From Myxococcales bacterium (GTDB lineage: Bacteria; Myxococcota; Myxococcia; Myxococcales; Myxococcaceae), in assembly GCA_016191815.1 (NCBI GenBank), contig JACPVI010000025.1:1-64000 (forward strand): a stretch of 64,000 bases of DNA. Direction: 5' to 3'. This document shows, piece by piece, positions 25,342 through 33,749 of this stretch; within the stretch, counting starts at the first letter, position 1; each line of letters begins with the position of its first letter. Under the pieces are notes generated by a model that was not told where the DNA came from, made no database searches, and saw only the letters and a program-made list of their open reading frames with translations. Made by a program: the position numbers and the translations under genes.

Positions 25342-27749
25342 GGGTTTCACTGAGTTGGCTGGCCGAGTACGCGTCGCTCCCGGGATCACCCGAGGCGCTG
25401 GCCCACAAGCTCACCATGGCCGGCCTGGAGGTCGAAGGCATCGAGCGCCTGGGAGAGGAGCTCGCCGGCGTCGTCGTCGCGGAGGTCAAGGAGTCGGCCC
25501 GGCACCCCAACGCCGACCGGCTCACCGTCAACCGCGTGGACGCCGGCGCGGGGCCCGTGCAGATCGTCTGCGGCGCCTCCAATTTCAAGGTCGGTGACAA
25601 GGTCTCCCTCGCCAACCCGGGGACAAAGCTGCCGTCCGGAGCGGAGATCAAGGTCGCCAGCGTCCGGGGCGTCGAGAGCTTCGGCATGCTCTGCTCGGCG
25701 AAGGAGCTGGGGTTGTCCGACGACGCCTCGGGGCTGCTCATCCTCGACGCGGCCGCGAAACCCGGCACGCCCTTGGCCCGCGCCCTCGGCCTCGATGACG
25801 TCATCCTGGAAATCAACGTCACTCCCAATCGTCCCGACGCCCTCTGCCACCTCGGCATCGCGCGGGAGGTCGCCGTCCTCACCGGCCAGGCTCTCCGGCC
25901 CCCGGCGATTCGCCCCGCGGAGGGAGGCGGCCGCGCGGCCGACCGGGTCAGGATCCGGATCGACGACGCGGCAAGGTGCCCCCGCTACGTTGGACGGGTG
26001 ATCGAAGGGGTCTCGGTGAAGCCGGGTCCCGCATGGATGGCCGCCAGGCTCCAAGCCTGCGGAGTGCGGTCGATCAACAACGTCGTCGACGTCACCAACT
26101 ACGTGTTGCTCGAGTACGGGCAGCCGCTCCATGCGTTCGACCTCGACCGGGTCGCCGGCGCGGAGATCGTCGTCCGCACCGCGCGGCCCGGAGAGCGGCT
26201 CACCACCCTCGATGGCAAGGAACGCGCGCTCGATGCGGATGACCTCCTCGTCTGCGACCGCGACCACGGCCAAGTCCTCGCCGGGGTGATGGGCGGCGCC
26301 GACTCGGAGGTGAGCAGCTCCACCCGGCGGATACTCCTCGAGTGCGCTCACTTCCTTCCCGCCACCGTCCGGAGATCTTCCAAGCGGCACGGACTGCACA
26401 CCGAGTCCTCCCACCGGTTCGAGCGCGGTACGGACGTGAACGCGATCCCCGAGGTGATTGACCGGGCTGCCGCCCTGATCGCCGAGACAGGCAAGGGCAC
26501 CGTCCTGGAGGGGCGTGTCGACGCCTATCCAACACCCGTCGCCTCGCGGAGGGTGAGCCTGCGCCACGGGCGAGCGGGAGCCGTGCTGGGCGCGCCGGTT
26601 CCTGCAGAGGAGAGCAGGCGCATCCTGATCGCCCTCGGGTTCACCCCCGAGCTGGAGTCCCCCGACGCCACGAGCTGGGCAGTCCCGACCCGGCGGGTGG
26701 ACGTGGAGCGCGAGGAGGACCTGATCGAGGAGATCGCCCGGATCCGGGGCTACGACGCGATTCCCTCTTCCATGCCCAGCGGCGCCGCCGATCTCAAAGC
26801 CGAGCCCGTCGAACGGGAGTGCGAACGAAGGATTCGCGCCGCGCTCGCCGGATCCGGTTTCGATGAGGTGGTGAACTATTCGTTCGTCGCCCCCGCGGAG
26901 CTCGCCGCGTTCGCCGAGCGCCCCGAGGCGATCGCCCTGCAAAACCCGCTGTCGGTCGAGCAGTCGGTGATGCGCACCACCCTGTACGCCGGGCTGCTCA
27001 GAAACGTCTCGCGGAACCTGAGGCATCAGTCCGAGCTCTTGAGGCTGTACGAGATCGGGCGCGTGTACCTCCGGGATCCCGAGGGAGGCGCCGGCTTGCG
27101 CCCGGTCGCCATGGAGGTGCTGGAAGTCGCCGGAGCCTTGTACGGCCGGCGGGCCCGCCGGAGTTGGACCGCCAAGGACGAAGCGGCGGACTTCTTTGAC
27201 GCCAAGGGCGCAGTGGAGGCCGTCCTCTCCGCGCTGAATGTGCGCGCCACCTTCGCCGTGGCGGACTCGCCCGCGTATCACCCCCGCGCCGCCGCGGAGG
27301 TGAGATGCGAGTCGGGCGGGCGGCTCGGCTCGCTCGGAGAGCTACACCCCAGAGTCGCCAAGCGGCTCGACGTGCCGGCGGGGATCTACCTCTTCCAGCT
27401 CGAGGTCGAAGCGCTCGTCCGAGCGGCGGAGCCGGTGCCCGCCTATCGCCCGATCGGGCGTTTCCCGGCGGTGCTCAGAGACATCGCGGTGGTGGTCCCG
27501 CTCGAGCTTCGGAACGAGGAGGTGAAGAGCGTCATCCTCGAGGTGGGCGCGCCGCTGGTCGAGGACGCGGTTGTGTTTGACGTCTACAGCGGAAAGCCGC
27601 TGCCCGAGGGCAGGAAGAATCTCGCCTACGCCTTGCGCTACCGGGCGGCCGACCGGACGCTTACTGACTCGGAAGTGAGTGACGCTCACCAAAGGATCAT
27701 CCAGGAGGTCAATCGGCGGCTCGGAGCTCATCTGCGCGGCGCCGGATGA
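25338..27749 (+). CDS. pheT: phenylalanyl-tRNA synthetase beta subunit
   Basis: An 803-residue subunit. Order: N-terminal tRNA-binding OB-fold (VVVAEVKESARHPNADRL), B3/B4 editing domain (VDVTNYVLLEYGQPLHAFD), B5 domain, catalytic-like core (LRHQSELLRLYEIGRVY) and the C-terminal ferredoxin-fold anticodon domain (FPAVLRDIAVVV). It recognises tRNA-Phe and edits mischarged Tyr. The ATG overlaps the pheS stop, which keeps subunits equal. Confidence 0.98.
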   Translation: MRVSLSWLAEYASLPGSPEALAHKLTMAGLEVEGIERLGEELAGVVVAEVKESARHPNADRLTVNRVDAGAGPVQIVCGASNFKVGDKVSLANPGTKLPSGAEIKVASVRGVESFGMLCSAKELGLSDDASGLLILDAAAKPGTPLARALGLDDVILEINVTPNRPDALCHLGIAREVAVLTGQALRPPAIRPAEGGGRAADRVRIRIDDAARCPRYVGRVIEGVSVKPGPAWMAARLQACGVRSINNVVDVTNYVLLEYGQPLHAFDLDRVAGAEIVVRTARPGERLTTLDGKERALDADDLLVCDRDHGQVLAGVMGGADSEVSSSTRRILLECAHFLPATVRRSSKRHGLHTESSHRFERGTDVNAIPEVIDRAAALIAETGKGTVLEGRVDAYPTPVASRRVSLRHGRAGAVLGAPVPAEESRRILIALGFTPELESPDATSWAVPTRRVDVEREEDLIEEIARIRGYDAIPSSMPSGAADLKAEPVERECERRIRAALAGSGFDEVVNYSFVAPAELAAFAERPEAIALQNPLSVEQSVMRTTLYAGLLRNVSRNLRHQSELLRLYEIGRVYLRDPEGGAGLRPVAMEVLEVAGALYGRRARRSWTAKDEAADFFDAKGAVEAVLSALNVRATFAVADSPAYHPRAAAEVRCESGGRLGSLGELHPRVAKRLDVPAGIYLFQLEVEALVRAAEPVPAYRPIGRFPAVLRDIAVVVPLELRNEEVKSVILEVGAPLVEDAVVFDVYSGKPLPEGRKNLAYALRYRAADRTLTDSEVSDAHQRIIQEVNRRLGAHLRGAG

Positions 27750-27846
27750 GTGGCGAGAGACGCTGCAATTCCTTAATGAAGTCGGCATGTTGACAGGTCA
27801 AGGTGGGCCTGCAATGGTGGCCTCGTTTCGCGGGGGCAATCTGGCC

Positions 27847-28203
27847 ATGACGAAGGCAGACATCATCGAGGGCGTCTACGAGAAGGTCGGCTTCTCCAAG
27901 AAGGAATCGGCGGAGATCGTGGAGTTGGTCTTCGACACCTTGAAGGAGACGCTGGAGCGCGGGGACAGGATCAAGATCTCCGGGTTCGGCAACTTCCAGG
28001 TCCGGAACAAGAAGGCCCGGGTGGGGAGGAATCCGCAGACGGGGAAGGAGATCGAGATCTCGGCGCGGCGGGTGCTGACGTTCAGGCCCAGCCAGGTGTT
28101 GAAGGCGGCGCTGAACAACGGATTGGTGGACGGGCCGGACGAAGACGCGGAGGAAGTGGAGGGAGGCGGATCGCCGGCCGGAGGGCAGACCGGCAATCCG
28201 TAG
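27847..28203 (+). CDS. ihfA: integration host factor alpha subunit (HU/IHF family)
   Basis: A 118-residue DNA-bending protein. It has the full family pattern: MTKADIIEGVYEKVGFSKKE, then FGNFQVRNKKAR, the DNA-arm segment GRNPQTGKEIEI and FRPSQVLKAALN. An acidic/Gly tail of ~20 residues follows the usual end. It follows pheT as in many proteobacteria. A TTGACA at 27790-27795 in the ~100-base gap could be part of its own promoter, although no good -10 was seen. Confidence 0.93.
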   Translation: MTKADIIEGVYEKVGFSKKESAEIVELVFDTLKETLERGDRIKISGFGNFQVRNKKARVGRNPQTGKEIEISARRVLTFRPSQVLKAALNNGLVDGPDEDAEEVEGGGSPAGGQTGNP

Positions 28204-28222
28204 CAGGGAGCGGCGGGTCAGC

Positions 28223-28251
28223 TTGACGCTGTCCGCGCGCGCGGGCATAAG
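28223..28251 (+). promoter_or_regulatory. candidate promoter for tRNA-Pro
   Basis: TTGACG (28223-28228), a 17-base spacer and CATAAG (28246-28251, 4 of 6 matches to TATAAT) lie 15 bases before the tRNA. Inference only. Confidence 0.5.
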
Positions 28252-28266
28252 TGGAGAGGCTTTTTC

Positions 28267-28343
<77 letters not shown>

Positions 28344-28347
28344 TTGG

Positions 28348-28398
28348 AAGCCCGCGGTTTCGGTGGAGAATGCACCGGGGCCGCGGGCTTTCGCTTTT
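28348..28398 (+). terminator. Rho-independent terminator after tRNA-Pro
   Basis: A 10-bp perfect stem, AAGCCCGCGG (28348-28357) with CCGCGGGCTT (28381-28390), has an inner CGGTG/CACCG stem in its loop and a T-rich tail. Confidence 0.85.
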
Positions 28399-28409
28399 GG
28401 GGGCGGCGC

Positions 28410-29024
28410 TCAAAAGTGCAGGTTGGCCGTCAGCTCCCCGGTGACCGCGAAGCTGCTCACTCCGGACGAGCCCGCCGAGAGGTTGACGTAGCGCAGGCCA
28501 GCGGCGCCTCCGAGGCCGAAATTGGAGGTGAAGAGGTGCTCCGCGCCTCCCTTCCCCACCAGCCCGAAAACCGCCGGCATCGACGAGGAGCTCTGCCCCA
28601 CCGAGTAGAGCATGTAGGCCACCTCTCCCTGGACGAAGGGAGCCAGCCCACCCGCGCGCAAGGGCGCCAGGTACCGGCGATACTTGGGCGCCACCGTGAT
28701 CAGCAGCAGGCTCTGGCTCGCGCTCCCCGAGCTCGTGCCGAACTGGAACCCCGAGAGCCCAAGGCTCAGCAGATTCCTCCCAAACCGGAACCCGATGCTC
28801 AAGGGCGTGGCCAGAGTGAGATTGAACGCGCTGTTCGCCGACGACTGGGAAAACATCACCGGCGCCAGAGGCGCGTCCAGCGGAACGCCGAAGCCGAGGT
28901 AGAGACCGTCGCTGGCCAACGCCGGCGCCGGAAGCGCCGCAGCACCTTCGGGCACCTCCTCTGCTCGAGCAGCCGTTGCCCCCGCGCACACCACCGCGAT
29001 CGCCGCCGCAAACCGAATTCTCAA
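28410..29024 (-). CDS. outer-membrane beta-barrel protein, TTG start
   Basis: A 204-residue protein with a signal peptide (LRIRFAAAIAVVCAGATAARA). The mature part has repeated amphipathic strands (TPLSIGFRFGRNLLSLGLSG, VAPKYRRYLA) and ends in the aromatic-terminated strand TGELTANLHF, the usual barrel insertion signal. The TTG at 29024 is chosen because AGGAGG lies 7 bases before it and the signal peptide begins there. An ATG 45 bases upstream has no such site. Function unknown, perhaps a small porin or surface barrel. Confidence 0.7.
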   Translation of the reverse strand: MRIRFAAAIAVVCAGATAARAEEVPEGAAALPAPALASDGLYLGFGVPLDAPLAPVMFSQSSANSAFNLTLATPLSIGFRFGRNLLSLGLSGFQFGTSSGSASQSLLLITVAPKYRRYLAPLRAGGLAPFVQGEVAYMLYSVGQSSSSMPAVFGLVGKGGAEHLFTSNFGLGGAAGLRYVNLSAGSSGVSSFAVTGELTANLHF

Positions 29025-29127
29025 GTCTTTCCCTCCTGCGCGGGCTCCGCTTGGCTCGCGACGGAGCAATGGCGCGGATGCTACGCCACTTGCCGCTCAG
29101 GAGGCTCGAAAGGCGCAGCGCGCCCCG

Positions 29128-30795
29128 TCAGTTCATGATCGATGTGCACTGCCCCTGCACGCAGGTGAGCGAGAGGCACTGCGCGTTCGTCGAGCAGGGC
29201 GATCCGTCAGGGTAGCCGCCCTCGTTGATGCAGAACCCGCCGGAGCAGGTCAAGGACAGGCAGTCTGCGTTGGCGCTGCAAGCGGCCCCGCCGGGCAGCC
29301 CCGCGCCACCGCCGCCGGCGCCTTCGTTCATGCAGGTGCCTCCCACGCAGGTGAGCGAGAGGCACTGCGCGTTGGTGCTGCACGCAGAGCCACCCGGCAG
29401 CGCGGACCCGCCTCCGCCCCCCTCGGAGAGGCAGGTGCCCCCCACGCAGGTGAGCGAGAGGCACTGCGCATTGGTGGTGCACGCCGACCCGCCCGGGAGC
29501 CGAGTGCCTCCCGACCCGCCCTCGTTCAGGCAGGTGCCGCCCACGCAGCTCAGGGAGGCGCATTGCGAGTTCAAGCTGCAGGCCGAGCCCCCCGGCAGCC
29601 GCGTCCCCGAGTCGTTCGTGCACGCCCCGTTCACGCAAGTGAGCGAGAGGCATTGCGCGTTGGTGCTGCAGCCTGCCCCGCCCGGCAACGCCGCGCCGCC
29701 CCCGCCGCTTTCGTTCAGACACGTCCCGTTGACGCAGGTAAGCGAGAGGCAGTGAGAGTTGAGGCTGCACTTCGAGCCTCCCGGAAGTCGGGTTCCGCCG
29801 CTGCCGCCCTCCTCGAGGCACTTGCCCGCCACGCACGAGACCGAGGCGCACTCCGCGTTGGTGGTGCACGCCGAACCTCCCGGGAGGCGAAGGCCGCCGC
29901 CCCCGCCCGCTTCGTTCATGCACGTCCCGGCCACGCAGGTGAGCGAGCCGCACTGCAGATTCGAAGTGCACGCCGAGCCGCCCGGGAGCCGCCCACCAGG
30001 CGCCTTCCACTCCGGCGGGCACGGCCCCGGCTTCACGTAGATGGTGTCGGTCGTCTTCGACGGAGAGGCGTGGATGTGATCGATGAACGCCCGGCCCGAG
30101 CCGGAAGGCTCGAAGAGCCCCGAGCGGATCCACGCCTCGTAGACCACCCGGAAGTCCCAGTTGGGGGCATCGGGGGTGGGGGTGTAGCGCGCGTCCGTCG
30201 GCGGCGAGTCCACCACGTACTTCGAGTACCCGCGCTCGTTCAGGTTCCGGTCCATCGAGGTGCTGGTGGCGATCACGTCGGAAGCGCTGCCCGAGACCAT
30301 CGCCCCGTCCCCGCCGCTGATGCCCAGTGACCGGAAACCGCCACCGCTCGCGCTGATGTAGTCGATCTTGATGTCCAACTTCGGCTGCGTCGGGCTTTTG
30401 GCATCGGCGAAGAAGACCTGCGCGTGATCGCTCCGCTCCAGCATCTCGAAGGTGTGCCCTCGCTTCGACGGCCAGCCGATCGCGTTCGCCCCGTAGGTGT
30501 TGTCCACGAAGCCTGGGTTGAGCGAGAGCCGCGTCCTCAGCGCCTGCTGATCCTTGAACAGCTCGAGCACGTACTCCACCGCCGCAGCGGGCGTGCTCCC
30601 GCTGTTCGGCCCGTAGAAACACTCCAGCGTCCCGCCTTTGAAGGGCTTGGTGTCGCCGGCCCCCGGAAAGCCCGGGAAAGGCGACTCGGAACCGCTGCCG
30701 GGCCCGCCTCCACCGAGGCCGTCGATCTGACCGATGCAGCCGGCCGAAACCACCCCAGCGAGAACTGCCACACGGATGCCACCGATCGTCCGCAC
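29128..30795 (-). CDS. lipoprotein with nine tandem four-Cys repeats
   Basis: A 555-residue protein. Its lipobox VVSAGC (Cys20) is followed by a Gly/Ser-rich stretch. Residues ~50-255 form one globular domain with no recognised family. Residues 269-555 are nine repeats of ~30 residues, each of the form LPGGxxC-x5-C-x4-C-x4-C followed by an acidic/Gly linker. The spacing is identical in all nine, so each repeat probably forms a small disulfide-bonded module. Cys-rich repeats on lipoproteins are common in myxobacteria and usually surface-exposed. Divergent from another Cys-rich lipoprotein. Role unknown; adhesion or binding is a guess. Confidence 0.8.
   Translation of the reverse strand: MRTIGGIRVAVLAGVVSAGCIGQIDGLGGGGPGSGSESPFPGFPGAGDTKPFKGGTLECFYGPNSGSTPAAAVEYVLELFKDQQALRTRLSLNPGFVDNTYGANAIGWPSKRGHTFEMLERSDHAQVFFADAKSPTQPKLDIKIDYISASGGGFRSLGISGGDGAMVSGSASDVIATSTSMDRNLNERGYSKYVVDSPPTDARYTPTPDAPNWDFRVVYEAWIRSGLFEPSGSGRAFIDHIHASPSKTTDTIYVKPGPCPPEWKAPGGRLPGGSACTSNLQCGSLTCVAGTCMNEAGGGGGLRLPGGSACTTNAECASVSCVAGKCLEEGGSGGTRLPGGSKCSLNSHCLSLTCVNGTCLNESGGGGAALPGGAGCSTNAQCLSLTCVNGACTNDSGTRLPGGSACSLNSQCASLSCVGGTCLNEGGSGGTRLPGGSACTTNAQCLSLTCVGGTCLSEGGGGGSALPGGSACSTNAQCLSLTCVGGTCMNEGAGGGGAGLPGGAACSANADCLSLTCSGGFCINEGGYPDGSPCSTNAQCLSLTCVQGQCTSIMN
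29131..29991 (-). repeat. tandem coding repeat, nine units of ~90-100 bases
   Basis: The DNA that encodes the four-Cys modules shows near-identical ~95-base units, with the block GTGAGCGAGAGGCA recurring on the plus strand. Conservation at the DNA level suggests recent duplication or recombination, so copy number may vary between strains. Confidence 0.75.
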
Positions 30796-31076
30796 GTGTC
30801 ACCTCGGGCGTTGGGACGTTGCACGATTCCCCTGGTGCCCGCGCGACATGCATCAGCGATGCCCGATTGGCGCTGTGGGCGGAACGGCCGGAGCTACGCG
30901 GAGTTGGAGGCCCATCGCCAGCCCTCGTCCAAGTGCCGCGGTGCGCCTGCTCATCCCACTTGTCGGCGATTCGGACACTCCCGCGTGGCGCAGTGGCCCA
31001 AGATTCGGCAACTTCGAACGCGAGGATGGGGTATCTCGCTTGCAAAGTTCGGCGTGTTTGCCTCGAAAGGTGGCCC

Positions 31077-31886
31077 ATGGCGACGGAGACTTCGTTCCAC
31101 CGCGCGGCGGCGATCGGGCTGATCACCGTGATGATCGGTCTGAGTCTGTCCCTCTCGTGCAGGCCGCCGAATCCCGGGGAGGAAACCGACGGAGGGGTGG
31201 ACTCCGGGGTGGACGGCGGAGAGGCGGACGCCGGGGCCGGCGGCGGAGGGGGCGGCGGCGGGGCCGGCGGGGGAGGCGGAGTGGATGCCGGCGCCGCATG
31301 CAACGCGACCAACCAGACCGGCTGTTCCGGCGCCACTTCCAAGTGCGGGCTGGTGGGGAACAACTTCGGGTGCCAGGCACCCGGGACGGCCGCGGAGGGA
31401 GCCGCGTGCACCGCCGACGCCTCCGGCGACTCCTGTCAGGCCGGGCTCTTCTGCATGAACGCAAAGTGCCACCGCTTCTGCGATCCCTCCAAGGGGACCG
31501 CGGCATGTCCGTCGGGGAGCGCATGCTCCCTGCAGATCACCTGGAACGGCGGACCTCCCGCGGGAGAGATCTTCAACGCCTGTGTTCTGGTTGGGAACGA
31601 GTGCGATCCGCTCCGGCAGGACTGCGCCAACGCGTCCATGGGGTGCTTCGTCACGAACAGCGGGAACAAGTGCCTCACGCCCGGCAATGTCGCCGACGGA
31701 GCGGCCTGCAGTGCGGCCAACGACTGCAAGAAGGGCAGCACCTGCTTCGATGTCGGGACCGGCTTCAAGTGCTACCAGATGTGCACTCCCAACGTGGACG
31801 GCGGCACTGGGGACGCCGGTCCGACGGTGAGCTGCGCCGCCGGCAGCTGCGCCGCGGTGCAGGGTGGCTTCGGCGTCTGTCGATGA
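31077..31886 (+). CDS. Cys-rich lipoprotein
   Basis: A 269-residue protein with a signal peptide and lipobox SLSLSC (Cys28). A long Gly/Asp/Ala-rich linker (residues ~35-72) follows, then ~195 residues with some 20 cysteines. The Cys pattern is irregular, with pairs such as CxxG..CQAPG and AACxxANDCKKGSTCF, and is not the even four-Cys repeat of its divergent neighbour. Likely a surface-exposed disulfide-rich protein. The 281 bases between the two genes should hold both promoters; no clear boxes were found. Confidence 0.72.
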   Translation: MATETSFHRAAAIGLITVMIGLSLSLSCRPPNPGEETDGGVDSGVDGGEADAGAGGGGGGGGAGGGGGVDAGAACNATNQTGCSGATSKCGLVGNNFGCQAPGTAAEGAACTADASGDSCQAGLFCMNAKCHRFCDPSKGTAACPSGSACSLQITWNGGPPAGEIFNACVLVGNECDPLRQDCANASMGCFVTNSGNKCLTPGNVADGAACSAANDCKKGSTCFDVGTGFKCYQMCTPNVDGGTGDAGPTVSCAAGSCAAVQGGFGVCR

Positions 31887-32042
31887 AGCTCGTGCACCCC
31901 GGGGTGCGGGCGGCTTCGGAGCGTGCTCGATGTGGACACCGGCGAGAAACTTGGAGCGATCGAGCTGCCGCTGCCCCAGTGAGCGGTGGCAGCTCGACGC
32001 ACGCCACACTGACCCTGTTCCGCAGTGCGGGAGAGAGGCGCC

Positions 32043-32963
32043 TCAGCTCTTGTAGACGCCCATCACGTCGCGGAGGAGCTTCAGCGCCTCGTCCTTCGGC
32101 CGCTGGAAGGCGTTTCGGCCCATGATCGAGCCGAAGCCGCCGCCGTCGCGGATGCCCTTGATCTCCTCCATGAGCGAGGAGCTCTCCTTCGCCTCGCCTC
32201 CGGAGAAGATCACGATGCGCTTGCCGTTGAAGGCGCTCTGCACCACGTGGCGCACCCGGTCGGTCAGGGTCTTGATCGGGATGTTGTACTTCTCGAAGAC
32301 CTTCTTCGCCTCGGCCTGCTCGACGAATTCCTTCGGCGGCTTCACCTTCACCACCTGCGCACCGAGCTGGCAGGCGATCTGCGCGCCGTAGGCGATCACG
32401 TCGATGGCGGTCTCACCCTCCTTGGAGATGCCGGCGCCCCGCGGGTACGCCCACACCACGGTGGGCAACCCGTACGAGCGGGCCTCGAGGATCAGCTCGC
32501 GCAGCGACTCGTACATGGTATTCCGCGCACCCGAGGCCGGGTAGATGGTGTACCCGATGGCGGTGCAGCCCAGCCGCGCGGCGTCCTGCACCGACGCGGT
32601 GACGGCGGAGCAGGGGTCCGCCATCTTGGATAGCGAGTCCGAGCTGTTAAGCTTGAGGATCAGCGGCACCTGGCCGGCGAATTTCGCCGCGCCGGCCTCG
32701 AGGAAGCCCAGCGGCGCCGCGTAGGCGTTGCACCCGGCGTCGATGGCGAGCTGGAAGTGGTAGTCGGGATCGTACCCGGGAGGGTTGGGCGCGAAGGACC
32801 GCGCCGGGCCGTGCTCGAAGCCCTGGTCGACCGGCAGGATCACCATCTTTCCAGTGCCGGCGAGGGTGCCGTGGTTCAGCATCCGCGCCAGGTTGGTGAG
32901 GACGCCGGGGTTCTCGGACACGTACCAAGAGAGGATCTGCGTGACTCGTTCGGAATAGGCCAT
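32043..32963 (-). CDS. fbaB: class I fructose-bisphosphate aldolase (FbaB/DhnA type)
   Basis: A 306-residue cytoplasmic enzyme of the bacterial/archaeal class I type, splitting fructose-1,6-bisphosphate into dihydroxyacetone phosphate and glyceraldehyde-3-phosphate. Marker segments are MVILPVDQGFEHGP, GCTAIGYTIYPAS, the Schiff-base region QVVKVKPP (catalytic Lys within) and the phosphate-binding FSGGEAKE and GRNAFQR. Length fits. It lies downstream of the ceramide-like genes on the same strand but 110 bases from its nearest neighbour, so membership of that operon is uncertain. Confidence 0.93.
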   Translation of the reverse strand: MAYSERVTQILSWYVSENPGVLTNLARMLNHGTLAGTGKMVILPVDQGFEHGPARSFAPNPPGYDPDYHFQLAIDAGCNAYAAPLGFLEAGAAKFAGQVPLILKLNSSDSLSKMADPCSAVTASVQDAARLGCTAIGYTIYPASGARNTMYESLRELILEARSYGLPTVVWAYPRGAGISKEGETAIDVIAYGAQIACQLGAQVVKVKPPKEFVEQAEAKKVFEKYNIPIKTLTDRVRHVVQSAFNGKRIVIFSGGEAKESSSLMEEIKGIRDGGGFGSIMGRNAFQRPKDEALKLLRDVMGVYKS

Positions 32964-33072
32964 GGTCGCCTCGGTGGATTGGAGAGCGGGCGCGGGTATA
33001 CCCGCTCGGCGGCCCTCCGGGCAAAGACGTTTCTCAGGGCGATGTTCGGGCGGCTACTTCTTCGGGAGAGCC

Positions 33073-33660
33073 CTACTTCTTGCCTTCCACCACCTTGAGC
33101 GGCCAGGTGCCCATCACCTGTCCGCCGATTCGGACGAGCACCTGGAAGTCGCCGCCGGAGCGCATGGGGGTGGGATCCCACTCGACGGTGTAGTCGACCT
33201 CGTCCTGCTTGGTGCCGCGGAAGTTCACTTCGCCGGTGGCGGTCATGGCGGTGTCGCCGCGCGGGTCGAGCACCGCCAGCTCGATCGAGCTGTTCAGGCG
33301 CTGGGGGCACTTGACGCGCACCACGGTGGTGAAGCGCTCGGAGGTGGGCGGGTTTCCGGTGAGGGCGATCGACTCCAGCGCCCCGCCCATCGGGGTGGCC
33401 CCGGAGGCGGAGCGCATGAAGGACCGTCCGTGCTGGAGGCGGACCACCTCGTACTTGGCGTCGATGCTGGTGGTGGTCGGGGTCGGGAGATCTTTCTCCG
33501 CCTTGGGCTTCTGCAACCCCTCGCCGGTGGGCAGCGCACCGAAGGTGGGAAGGTTGAGGTCCATGTTCAGCTTCCCCTTGCCCTTGGACTTCTGGGCGAG
33601 GGCGGGGCCGGCGAGCGCGAGCGCGAGCGTCGAGGCCGCGAGGAGCGCGCCGATCTTCAT
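33073..33660 (-). CDS. hypothetical secreted protein
   Basis: A 195-residue protein with a clear signal peptide (MKIGALLAASTLALALAGPALA). The mature part begins Lys/Gly-rich, then has a beta-rich region (VVRVKCPQRLNSSIELAVLD, VDYTVEWDPTPMRSGGDFQV) that looks like an immunoglobulin-like sandwich. No family identified. It lies between the second acyltransferase gene and fbaB. The gap upstream holds a perfect TTCCCGC-ACGA-GCGGGAA hairpin (33680-33697), which may be an operator or processing site. Confidence 0.55.
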   Translation of the reverse strand: MKIGALLAASTLALALAGPALAQKSKGKGKLNMDLNLPTFGALPTGEGLQKPKAEKDLPTPTTTSIDAKYEVVRLQHGRSFMRSASGATPMGGALESIALTGNPPTSERFTTVVRVKCPQRLNSSIELAVLDPRGDTAMTATGEVNFRGTKQDEVDYTVEWDPTPMRSGGDFQVLVRIGGQVMGTWPLKVVEGKK

Positions 33661-33749
33661 GGGGGCGATGATATGCCGGTTCCCGCACGAGCGGGAAACG
33701 CCGGGCCGGGCCGAAGAACGAGTGCCGCTGCAGGCCGCGAGCGGCCGGC

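Noticed and set aside
29131-29991. Regularly spaced repeats that could look like a CRISPR array
   Set aside because: The units are in frame, encode four-Cys modules, and lack constant repeats with unique spacers.
33680-33697. TTCCCGC-ACGA-GCGGGAA hairpin as a terminator of the ceramide block
   Set aside because: No T-run follows on the minus strand, so it is noted only as a possible operator or processing hairpin.
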